Under the pieces are notes generated by a model that made no database searches, was not told where the DNA came from, and saw nothing but the letters and a program-made list of their open reading frames with translations. 32,928 bases of DNA, taken from NCBI GenBank assembly GCA_034428635.1, contig DAOUHR010000078.1:1-32928 (forward strand), in the 5' to 3' direction. Positions within the stretch are counted from its first letter, which is position 1. The number at the start of each line of letters is the position of its first letter. A program made the translations under genes and the position numbers. Of the stretch, positions 24,694-32,208 are shown one piece after another. The stretch is from Bin22 sp034428635 (lineage in GTDB: Bacteria > Chloroflexota > Dehalococcoidia > Lucifugimonadales > UBA3495).

Positions 24694-25806
24694 TCATTCC
24701 ATCTGGGAAATCATGGCTTCAACCAGTCTTTCGCAGTCAGGCATGGCGCGAATTCCTATGCGAATGCAGTCCGGAAGGCCAAATGAAGCGCAGTCGCGAA
24801 CGAATACTCCCTGGCTCATCAGTCTCTCCCGCCACACGGTGCCATCGCCAACTTCCACAAGGAGATAATTGGCTGTGGAAGGCAACGGATGCAATCCCAT
24901 CTGCTGGAAGCTGTCCACACAAAATTCCTTTGCTTCCCTCATGGCCAGCCGAGCAGCCGGGAGGTATTCCGTGTCGGCAAGGGCGACCAGTCCGGCTGCC
25001 TGAGCCAGGCCGTTGACGCTCCAGTCCGGCTGCAGCCGGGCCAGCCGGGAAACGACCTCAGGGGAAGCCAGCGCATAGCCAAGCCGTAAGCTGGTAAGCG
25101 CGTAGTCCTTGGTCATTGAGCGAAGCAGGACAAGGCTATCCCCGGCGTCTCCTCGCAGCAACGATGTTGCGTCCCACCGGTCCTCAACAAAATTCACGTA
25201 TGCCTCATCCAAAACCAGAATGGTTCCTGAACTTGAGGCAACATGGGACAGGCCGGCAACCTCTTCCATACCCAGGTAAACTCCGGTGGGATTGTTGGGA
25301 TTGCAGAGGAACGTCAGGACGGGTCTCCGGGTATGAATTATCTCAGCAACCTCATCCAGCGGCCAGGCAAACTCCCTGGACCGGCAGGCTTCAATTTCGA
25401 GGACCTCCGATCCTTCCAGCGAGCAAGCGCCGGAGTATTCCCCGTAGGTAGGAGTCAAAAGCAGTACGGAACGCTCGGCGCGACCTCCAGGCTGGCTGAG
25501 ATATGACCGTGCCAGCAGGTGTATCAATTCAGTGGAGCCATTGCCCACAAGAATCTGTTCGGTACCTATCCGGTGAATTTCCGCCAGCGCCTCTTTCAAC
25601 TCCAGGCACTCGGGGTCAGGATAGGCAGTGAGGTCGATCCCTTGCAGGGCATTCCACAGGCCCTCGGGCGGGCCCAGGGGGCTTACGCTGGCGCTGAAAT
25701 CCAGAACTTGGGACGGGTCCAGCCCCAGCGCCCTCAACTGCGCTGGCCGGATTCCCCCGTGAACCGGGCGAGGGGCAGGCTGTCCGAATTGGTCACGTCC
25801 GTTCAT
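24694..25806 (-). CDS. cobD: Threonine-phosphate decarboxylase
   Basis: 370 residues, a PLP fold-type I enzyme of the aspartate aminotransferase superfamily. LDFSASVSPLGPP is the CobD-type N-terminus. NPNNPTGVYL and VLDEAYVNF are PLP-site motifs, and the Schiff-base Lys is in RSMTKDYALTSLRLGYA. It makes (R)-1-amino-2-propanol phosphate from threonine phosphate, supplied by the PduX-like kinase in the same operon. Its ATG follows the TGA of cbiB without a gap. Histidinol-phosphate aminotransferase is the near relative; context favours CobD. Confidence 0.92.
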   Translation of the reverse strand: MNGRDQFGQPAPRPVHGGIRPAQLRALGLDPSQVLDFSASVSPLGPPEGLWNALQGIDLTAYPDPECLELKEALAEIHRIGTEQILVGNGSTELIHLLARSYLSQPGGRAERSVLLLTPTYGEYSGACSLEGSEVLEIEACRSREFAWPLDEVAEIIHTRRPVLTFLCNPNNPTGVYLGMEEVAGLSHVASSSGTILVLDEAYVNFVEDRWDATSLLRGDAGDSLVLLRSMTKDYALTSLRLGYALASPEVVSRLARLQPDWSVNGLAQAAGLVALADTEYLPAARLAMREAKEFCVDSFQQMGLHPLPSTANYLLVEVGDGTVWRERLMSQGVFVRDCASFGLPDCIRIGIRAMPDCERLVEAMISQME

Positions 25807-26763
25807 TCAGCCGAAGAACCGGTCCTTTGTCAGGATCAGAGCCACAACTATCGTCGCTCCCAGGCCGGCGATGAAATACATCGACTGGACGGCACGAGTA
25901 ATGTCGGCAGCTTCGAGGGGACGGTTGGCATCACCCAATCGGTAATGGCCCTCCTTCTCCAGCGCCACGCCCAATGCCCCCGCCATCCCGCTCATGGTCC
26001 AGCCCGCGTTGGGGCTGGCCGTACGGGCATGGTCGCGCCACATTATGCGCCAGGCGCTGGCGGCCCGCTGGCCCGGCAGCAGGGCGCTCCCCGCCGCCAG
26101 CAGCAGTGCGGTCAACCGCGCGGGCGCCAGGTTTATCAGGTCATCCAGCCTGGCCGCCGCTTTGCCAAGGAATTCGTACTCGCCCCGATAGCCCACCATA
26201 CTGTCAAGGGTGTTGATTGCACGGTAGGCAAATGCGCCGGGAAGGCCGAAAATTGCGAAAGCCAACCAGGGCCCGATAAAGCTGTCGGTCGTATTTTCAG
26301 ATACGGATTCCACCGTGGCAGCGATGGCCTGCTGAGGACCCATAGCCGATACGTCGCGGCTAACCAGTGAGCGCATATTCTCCCTGAGGGCCGGCATGTC
26401 TCCATCAACAACAAGTAACCGGGTCCTGGCAGCGACGCGGTGCAGCATTGCCACCGCAAAGGTGGATTTCAGCAATAAGGCGCCGCCCAGAAGGTAAGCT
26501 ATGGGGTGCAGTTCCCGCAAGCCCAACGCCGCTGCCCAGGCTGCCAGGGCCCAGGCGGCGGGAATAACCAGCGCCATCAACGCCCCGACGGTCAACCCGC
26601 CAAACCTGGTACGGGGAGCTGACCTTTCAACCAGACGTATGGTGTGGCCCATCCAGACGGTAGGGTGCAGTCTCGCCGGCAGTTCTCTCCCGACCAGGTC
26701 CAACAGGACAGCCAGCAGGATTACTCCCACATCCAATGGGATACCGGCTACGGAAAAAGGCAT
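25807..26763 (-). CDS. cbiB: Adenosylcobinamide-phosphate synthase (CbiB), membrane protein
   Basis: 318 residues with several membrane helices. HPTVWMGHTIRLVE is the conserved N-terminal motif. AATVESVSENTTDSFIGPW and AYRAINTLDSMVGYRGEYEFLGKAAARLDDLINLAPARLTAL are diagnostic of CbiB. It joins aminopropanol phosphate to adenosylcobyric acid. I start it at ATG 26763, one base after the cobS stop (TGA-A-ATG). The frame opens further to TTG 26778 inside cobS. There is no clear ribosome site, so re-initiation after cobS is likely. TGA is a true stop here and in cobS. Confidence 0.94.
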   Translation of the reverse strand: MPFSVAGIPLDVGVILLAVLLDLVGRELPARLHPTVWMGHTIRLVERSAPRTRFGGLTVGALMALVIPAAWALAAWAAALGLRELHPIAYLLGGALLLKSTFAVAMLHRVAARTRLLVVDGDMPALRENMRSLVSRDVSAMGPQQAIAATVESVSENTTDSFIGPWLAFAIFGLPGAFAYRAINTLDSMVGYRGEYEFLGKAAARLDDLINLAPARLTALLLAAGSALLPGQRAASAWRIMWRDHARTASPNAGWTMSGMAGALGVALEKEGHYRLGDANRPLEAADITRAVQSMYFIAGLGATIVVALILTKDRFFG

Positions 26764-26764
26764 T

Positions 26765-27565
26765 TCAGAAAGCGCCAAGGTAGGTACTCACCTGGTGGGA
26801 GATGGGAGAAACCAGTCCCAGAGGCAATAGTGCAACGGCGGCCAGGAGAGCGCCCACCTCTGTTAACTCGTTAGTAGCTCCGTAGATGTCGCCGGTCAAA
26901 CCACCAATCAACCCCATGGCCATCTGCCCCAGAGCCAGGGCGAGCAGGCATATTGCCGCCAATATCAGTATTCCACCCAAACCACCCAACACCCCAACTG
27001 CCACAACCGCTATAAGTGCCGCCACGACAGATGGGAGACGCGCATCGCGGCCGTGAAATGGTGATCCCAGGCCAGGCGTGCGAACGTAGGGAAACACCAT
27101 CAACTGGAGCACCATCGCATAGCGGGAAACCACCGGGAAGACCAGCAACGCCGCTTCCTTGCCAGGAAGAGTCGTTGCAAGAAGGGATAACATAGCGGCA
27201 TACTTGAGCAGCAGGACACTGGCGCCGCCGGCCACCGCGAAAGCGCCCACGCTGGAATCACGCATGATCTCTCGGCGACGTTCCGGCGTATGCCCCCCGA
27301 ATAATCCATCGCAGGTGTCCATCAGACCATCCAGGTGCAGGGCTCTATTGACGATTACCAGGAAGACCACCAAGAGGGCAGCGTTCAGGAAAGGGGGGAA
27401 GAGATACCCCAGCAGCCATTCCAGCCCCACCAGCACAATTCCGATAAGAAGCCCTGCCAGCGGAAACCAGGCGCGGGAATTGCTGACGACTTGCTGGGAA
27501 AGATCCGCGTCCTTCGGCGCGGGAAAAATAGTCAGAAAGCTCAGGGCTGCCAGAAAGGATGCCAA
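26765..27565 (-). CDS. cobS: Adenosylcobinamide-GDP ribazoletransferase
   Basis: 266 residues with about six membrane helices. The N-terminus FLAALSFLTIFPAP and the metal-binding motif LDGLMDTCDGLFGG are those of cobalamin synthase. It joins AdoCbi-GDP to alpha-ribazole (phosphate) at the membrane. TTG 27565 is the only start that keeps the conserved N-terminus; an in-frame stop lies two codons before it, and the ribosome site is weak (AGGG). Confidence 0.93.
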   Translation of the reverse strand: MASFLAALSFLTIFPAPKDADLSQQVVSNSRAWFPLAGLLIGIVLVGLEWLLGYLFPPFLNAALLVVFLVIVNRALHLDGLMDTCDGLFGGHTPERRREIMRDSSVGAFAVAGGASVLLLKYAAMLSLLATTLPGKEAALLVFPVVSRYAMVLQLMVFPYVRTPGLGSPFHGRDARLPSVVAALIAVVAVGVLGGLGGILILAAICLLALALGQMAMGLIGGLTGDIYGATNELTEVGALLAAVALLPLGLVSPISHQVSTYLGAF

Positions 27566-27667
27566 TGAACGTTACCCTAACGCTGGCCGCTGAGAAAAAG
27601 GTGGCTGGCCCGCCGCCTTGATTGGCAGTGCGTCCACATGAATGTGTGCCCGGCCTGCTCCCTGCGG

Positions 27668-28744
27668 CTACTCATCATCGTCGTCACGTTCCGAAACGCC
27701 CGCTTCGGCGAAGGTTGCCATTTCAGCCAGGCAAAGGGACGCTGCCTCAATCAAATGCATGGCCAGCGCGGCGCCGGTTCCTTCCCCTAGCCGCATGCCC
27801 ATGTCCAGCAGGGGCGTCAGACCCATGGCATCCAGGCCCACCCGGTGGCCCGGTTCCACCGACTGGTGAGCAGCGATGAAGTAGTCCCGGGCAGCCGGCG
27901 AAATCAGCCAGGCTACCAGGGCCGCCGCACCAGAAATGAAGCCGTCAACCACCACGGGTCTGTGGCTGGCAGCTGTGCCCAGCATGGCCCCGGCCAGCAC
28001 TCCAATTTCCAGGCCTCCGACTTTGGCTAATACGTCCAGGCCGTCGGCACGGTCTGGCTGGTTGACTTCAATAGCCCTCCGGATCACTTCGACTTTGTGC
28101 TCCAGGCCCGGGTCGTCCAGTCCCGTGCCGCGGCCCGTCGTAACTGCAGGGTCGGCCCCGGTGACCACGGAGGTTATCGCACTGGAAGCGGTGGTGTTGC
28201 CAATGCCCATGTCACCGCAGGCGATCAGGTCTGCCCCTTCACCAATCTGTTCACGGGCAGCATCTATACCAATTTCCAGGCATCGAATTGCCTGCTCGCG
28301 GGTCATGGCAGGGCCCACGGCCATATTTGCCGTACCGTAGGCCACTTTGACCGACCTCAGCAGCGGATTAGGTTCCAGGTCGGCGGCCACGCCAGCGTCC
28401 AGGATGACGATATTCGCCCCGGCATGGCGGGCCAGGACGTTAATGCCGGCGCCGCCGCGAAGAAAGTTGTAGACCATTTGCGGGGTGACTTCCTGGGGAT
28501 AGGCGCTGACACCCTCGGCGACAACACCGTGGTCTGCCGCAGCCAGAATTACCGATTTCCGACTGATCCTGGGTATGGCATCGCCAAACATACCGGCCAG
28601 CATGACCGAAAGGTCTTCCAGTCGTCCCAGGCTGCCCAGGGGCTTGGTCAGGGTATCCTGCCTGGCCCGGGCCGCAGCCATGGCCGCCTCATTCAGAGGA
28701 GTTATACCATCGACGGTAGTGTCAACCAGTGGGGAAATGGTCAT
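27668..28744 (-). CDS. cobT: Nicotinate-nucleotide:dimethylbenzimidazole phosphoribosyltransferase
   Basis: 358 residues. LTKPLGSLGRLEDL, AADHGVVAEGVSAYPQEVT, CGDMGIGNTTASSA, and the late MRLGEGTGAAL with the catalytic Glu are all standard CobT motifs. It activates the lower-ligand base to alpha-ribazole phosphate. AGGAG lies 7 bases before ATG 28744. The lower ligand cannot be inferred; no bluB gene is present in the window. Confidence 0.96.
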   Translation of the reverse strand: MTISPLVDTTVDGITPLNEAAMAAARARQDTLTKPLGSLGRLEDLSVMLAGMFGDAIPRISRKSVILAAADHGVVAEGVSAYPQEVTPQMVYNFLRGGAGINVLARHAGANIVILDAGVAADLEPNPLLRSVKVAYGTANMAVGPAMTREQAIRCLEIGIDAAREQIGEGADLIACGDMGIGNTTASSAITSVVTGADPAVTTGRGTGLDDPGLEHKVEVIRRAIEVNQPDRADGLDVLAKVGGLEIGVLAGAMLGTAASHRPVVVDGFISGAAALVAWLISPAARDYFIAAHQSVEPGHRVGLDAMGLTPLLDMGMRLGEGTGAALAMHLIEAASLCLAEMATFAEAGVSERDDDDE

Positions 28745-28802
28745 GGCTGTCTCCTGATTTTAGTTGGGGGTAAGGCGGAGGCAGGACCTGGATGCCGGTA
28801 AT

Positions 28803-29375
28803 TTAGAACTCAATACCAGGCTGGGCTTTGATTCCGCTCTGGTAGGGGTGCTTTACCACGTTCATTTCCGTCACCAGGTCCGCGTATTCCACCAGGGCCT
28901 CGGGAGCGTGGCGCCCGGTGATAATAACGTGGAGCATTTCGGGCCGATTCTTGAGCGCCTCGACAACCTCTTCCGTGTCAATCCAGCCATAGTGCATTGG
29001 GTAGGTGAATTCGTCCAGCACGACCACGTCATATTCATCTGAAGCCAGAACTTCCTTGGCGTCTTCCCACAGCGCCCGTGCCAGGTCGGCGCTTTGGTCC
29101 AGGTCGCGGGACCGCCAGGTGAAGCCGTCACCCATGGCCCGAATGGAGACGCCGATCTTCTGTGCCGCCCGTTGCTCGCCAAAGTTGGCGGTGGTGTGTT
29201 TGATGAACTGCAGCATGATCACCCGCATGTCGCGGCCCCAGGCGCGGAACAGGACACCCATGGCTGCCGTGGTCTTGCCCTTACCGTTGCCTGTGTTGAC
29301 GATCACCAGGCCCTTGTTGATGCGGGGGCCCTTTACCGACTGGGGCCCTTCCTGCGTCTCCTGGTTTGTACTCAT
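28803..29375 (-). CDS. cobO: Cob(I)alamin/corrinoid adenosyltransferase, CobA/CobO type
   Basis: 190 residues of the BtuR/CobO fold. The P-loop GNGKGKTTAAMG, LQFIKH, VVLDEFTYPMHYGW and TGRHAPEALVEYADLVTEM are typical. It adds the 5'-deoxyadenosyl group to the reduced corrinoid cobalt. A GGGAGG is upstream of ATG 29375, with rather long spacing. It lies between cbiA and cobT in the operon, close to the order of use. Confidence 0.95.
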   Translation of the reverse strand: MSTNQETQEGPQSVKGPRINKGLVIVNTGNGKGKTTAAMGVLFRAWGRDMRVIMLQFIKHTTANFGEQRAAQKIGVSIRAMGDGFTWRSRDLDQSADLARALWEDAKEVLASDEYDVVVLDEFTYPMHYGWIDTEEVVEALKNRPEMLHVIITGRHAPEALVEYADLVTEMNVVKHPYQSGIKAQPGIEF

Positions 29376-29447
29376 TCTGGTTCAATCCTCCCGCTGGTTT
29401 GCCAGCCTGGCAAGAGATGGCAAATACACCCTTTGAAACTGGCAGAC

Positions 29448-30809
29448 CTATTTTATCACGCAGGTATCCACGAACCGGCGGGCCAGGCCCGGTGCGCTTC
29501 CCAAATGGATGTGGATATAGGAAGCCCACACGCTGCCGACTTTGAACCCTTCGAGGCGATTGTCCTGGTCCACTACCCGGTAAACGGCCTGTTCCGGCGC
29601 TGGCTGTTCCGTAAGCACCGACCAGTGAAATTCGTGCCCACGTACCCGTTGCCCCCGGTCCAATATGGGCGTTTCCCCGCAGGCTTCCACTTCCCGATAA
29701 CCCAGTGTCAGCCGGCGATTGCTCATCGAAGTTATGACAGGAATGGCGCCTACCATGGAATATTCCCCTCCGTCCATATCGGATAGGCTGCGGCCCAGGT
29801 ACATCAGTCCCCCGCACTCTGCATAGACCGGTACATCGTGGGCTAGGGCGTTCCGCATTGATTCCAGCATGGCCCGGTTTTCCGACAACTCCCTGGCAAA
29901 CATTTCTGGGAATCCACCGCCAAGGTACACACCACCGACACCTTCAGGGAGAGCTTCGTCAGTTAACGGACTGTATGGCGCCAGTTCGGCTCCCCACGCC
30001 TGCAATAGATCCAGGGAATCCTGGTAATAAAAGCTGAAAGCCTTGTCCTGGGCGATGGCTATGCGGGCCCTCCTGGGCTGCGGTTCCCTGGGATAGACTT
30101 GCGGGTCTCCCGCGGGGGGGCTGGCGGTTGCAGCTATCCTCAGGATTTGTTCCAGGTCGATGGTCTCTTCCACCTGGGCGACAATGGCGTCATACCACTC
30201 CTGGACTACCGTGCCTTCCACCGTGGGAATCAGTCCCAGGTGCCGTTCGGGTTGAACGAACTCCTCCCGCCGGGGCAAGTACCCCAGCACCGGCAGGCCA
30301 GTAGTTTCTTCAATCTGCGGCTGGCAGAACTCCAGGTGCCTGGGACCCCCTACGCCGTTGAGGATCACGCCGGCTATACGGAGAGAAGGATCAAAGGTCT
30401 GGTAGCCTAAAACTTCAGCGGCCACGCTGCGCGCCACCTTGGCGGCATCTACAACGAGAATTACTGGGGCGTTCAGCAACTTGGCAAGCTGGGCGGTGGA
30501 ACCCTCCTCAGTCAGGCTGGAATGGCCGTCATACACTCCCATCACGCCTTCTGCCACGCAAACCTTGTCGTCACCCCCGGCGCGGCGGAACAGTTCGGTA
30601 ACGGTGGGATGGGGCAACAACCAGGTATCCAGATTGCGGGAAGGTACACCACAAGCAAGGTTATGATACGAAGGGTCAATATAGTCGGGGCCGGCCTTGA
30701 ATGGCTGCACCTTATGACCTCGACGGGTCAGTGCGCCCATAATTCCGGTAGCTATGGTGGTTTTACCCACACCGCTGCGAACTCCGGCTATGACTACGGC
30801 CTTTGTCAT
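29448..30809 (-). CDS. cbiA: Cobyrinic acid a,c-diamide synthase (CbiA/CobB)
   Basis: 453 residues. An N-terminal P-loop synthetase domain (GVRSGVGKTTIATGIMGAL; FKAGPDYIDPSYH) is followed by a glutaminase-like domain with the nucleophile in VYAECGGLMYLG and a late GHEFHWS. It amidates the a and c side chains of cobyrinate (anaerobic route) or hydrogenobyrinate (aerobic route); the sequence alone does not tell which. GAGG lies 4-5 bases before ATG 30809. Confidence 0.93.
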   Translation of the reverse strand: MTKAVVIAGVRSGVGKTTIATGIMGALTRRGHKVQPFKAGPDYIDPSYHNLACGVPSRNLDTWLLPHPTVTELFRRAGGDDKVCVAEGVMGVYDGHSSLTEEGSTAQLAKLLNAPVILVVDAAKVARSVAAEVLGYQTFDPSLRIAGVILNGVGGPRHLEFCQPQIEETTGLPVLGYLPRREEFVQPERHLGLIPTVEGTVVQEWYDAIVAQVEETIDLEQILRIAATASPPAGDPQVYPREPQPRRARIAIAQDKAFSFYYQDSLDLLQAWGAELAPYSPLTDEALPEGVGGVYLGGGFPEMFARELSENRAMLESMRNALAHDVPVYAECGGLMYLGRSLSDMDGGEYSMVGAIPVITSMSNRRLTLGYREVEACGETPILDRGQRVRGHEFHWSVLTEQPAPEQAVYRVVDQDNRLEGFKVGSVWASYIHIHLGSAPGLARRFVDTCVIK

Positions 30810-30910
30810 TGACCCTCGCCTGCCTTGCCAGCCCTGGAAAGGCCGGGTACTTTTGATTGCTTTACTTTGTTAATAACTCCGGCTCCGGAGTTTAACCTAC
30901 TAAGACGACT

Positions 30911-31306
30911 CTAACTCAACGTAACCGAAGTGCCGTATTTCTCCATGAGGGCCATGAACAGATCATGGCGGGGCTGGTTGGTTTCTTCGTCCTCAGACTT
31001 GCGGAGGTAAATTCGGAGGACCGGGTCGTCGTTCTCGTCCATGAACCAGACGGAATAACTGGGCAATCCCTCGTCATTCATCCGGTGCTGGAGCCGAAGC
31101 TCTTTCACCCGATCCAGGTACATGTGGAGATGGGTGCCGCCTTCCGCCATGAAGGTGACGATATTGCCGTCTTCGGAAAACCGCAAGTCGTCCATTTCCA
31201 TGTAAACTTCGGAAGTTGCCGCGGTGTTGGACAACATCAGCACTACTTCGTTGAATCCTACCTGGTGAAACCCCTGCTGGCATTCTTCCAGAAGCTGACG
31301 TAACAT
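30911..31306 (-). CDS. Small HemS/ChuX-like protein, first gene of the B12 operon
   Basis: 131 residues from ATG 31306 with GGAGG 5 bases upstream. The frame stays open for 100 more codons to 31606, but that part overlaps the RNA leader and looks non-coding. The sequence has a beta-rich core, IVTFMAEGGTHLHMYLDRVKELRL, then SYSVWFMDENDDPVLRIYLRK, and a C-terminal helix. 'HLH.. DRVKE.r' and 'sysxxFxDexgxpvLrxyL' recall the haem-carrier fold of HemS/ChuX/HutX. This is a weak, memory-based resemblance. As the riboswitch-proximal gene, it may handle a tetrapyrrole, cobalt or corrinoid. No metal or haem ligand is proven. Confidence 0.75.
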   Translation of the reverse strand: MLRQLLEECQQGFHQVGFNEVVLMLSNTAATSEVYMEMDDLRFSEDGNIVTFMAEGGTHLHMYLDRVKELRLQHRMNDEGLPSYSVWFMDENDDPVLRIYLRKSEDEETNQPRHDLFMALMEKYGTSVTLS

Positions 31307-31399
31307 TCCATCCTCCGCAGTGTCCCGGTTGGGGCCATTATGATATCTTGTGGCACATAATGCCAGCGCCGGGATGCGCAATGCTGGCTCAACGCCAGC

Positions 31400-31531
31400 G
31401 AGTTGGCTGGATGGTCGCCAGGGTGCAGGCTTGCTGCGCCCACTGGTCATGAGGGGAGGAGGTCCTGCACGACCCGATTGGAAACCACCCAGCCAACTCC
31501 CATCGGAAGTGCCTAACGCTAACCACGTTAG
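31400..31531 (-). other. Structured leader between riboswitch terminator and first gene
   Basis: In minus-strand RNA, 31499-31484 pairs with 31415-31400 over 16 bp. One of these is a G-U pair that would be a mismatch in the other strand's RNA. Within it, GTGCAGG (31470-31464) pairs with CCTGCAC (31429-31423). A separate hairpin, CTAACG/CGTTAG with a 7-base loop, lies at 31531-31513. No known RNA family was recognised. Confidence 0.5.
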
Positions 31532-31585
31532 ACGGGAGTAGTTTTTCGGTAGGTAAGAAGTTCCAGGCAGAACAAGGCGCCCCCG

Positions 31586-31619
31586 AAAATAAAAAAGCCT
31601 GACCACTTCCGGTCAGGCT
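31586..31619 (-). terminator. Intrinsic terminator, expression platform of the B12 riboswitch
   Basis: On the minus strand a perfect 9-bp stem, AGCCTGACC/GGTCAGGCT, with the 6-base loop GGAAGT, is followed by TTTTTTATTTT. It lies about 50 bases after the aptamer and about 280 before the first start codon. This is the layout of a transcription-terminating riboswitch. Confidence 0.9.
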
Positions 31620-31670
31620 GAATTTTTTAAAACACCATACACTTTACCGCGAAGCGTACCTGGTACTCAG

Positions 31671-31850
31671 CTGAAGGCAGGTCTCCTGGCTCCTGGCTAA
31701 TAACGAACTCACCCACCTTCCCGGCCTTGTCATTCAGGCCAGTGGCTTCCTCGTAGGATTGGGTAAGATCTTGCCAGTTACAGTGGCGCGACCACGCCGG
31801 AATTTCACCGGCTTCCCTTTTCAGCCCCGGCATTTCGGGGCCACCTTCAG
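31671..31850 (-). ncRNA. Cobalamin riboswitch
   Basis: The minus strand carries the class hallmarks in order: P1 5' arm CTGAAGG (31850-31844), GAAGCCGGTGAAATTCCGGC, GCCACTGTAAC, GGAAGCCACTGGCC, then the B12 box AGCCAGGAGACCTGCC, and the P1 3' arm CCTTCAG (31677-31671). B12 binding should favour the terminator just downstream and shut off the cobalamin operon when the coenzyme is plentiful. No convincing promoter was picked upstream; TATACA lies at 31856-31851, but without a -35. Confidence 0.96.
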
Positions 31851-31861
31851 TGTATATTCAG

Positions 31862-32208
31862 TTGTAAATGTTCCGTTTTCCCTACTGGCCTAAGGCTACT
31901 ACCAAGTCAGCGTGGAGTCAAGGGCTCCGTTCAAGCCTGGAAGGGCAATCGCACAACAGTTTTCGTGCTATTCAGTCGTTTTCGCGTAGACGGGAACCTC
32001 GAATCAAGCGCAGCTCTGCTCCATCTCTGTATTCCCTCTCTTGGTGGGCGGGAGGCACAGGTCCAAACTTGGTATGCGGTGGCCCTTACGCCATTGGTAC
32101 GACAATTGCGCCCCTTTGTACTCTATGGTACCTTCCAACGACACTGAAATTTAGCGTATTTCGCCACCACTTTCCGGGCCACGGCGAGGAGGATCAAGAG
32201 GAGGATCA
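31862..32208. promoter_or_regulatory. Divergent intergenic region, riboswitch operon versus SDR
   Basis: About 350 bases without a credible gene. The open frame 31868-32236 has no ribosome site and overlaps the SDR start. It must hold promoters for both directions. A weak candidate for the plus side is TTGGTA (32094-32099) with TGTACT (32117-32122). No tRNA or clear operator was found. Confidence 0.35.

Noticed and set aside
31307..31606. N-terminal extension of the HemS/ChuX-like gene to 31606
   Set aside because: The extension has no ribosome site and unnatural composition, and it overlaps the structured leader; ATG 31306 has GGAGG at correct spacing.
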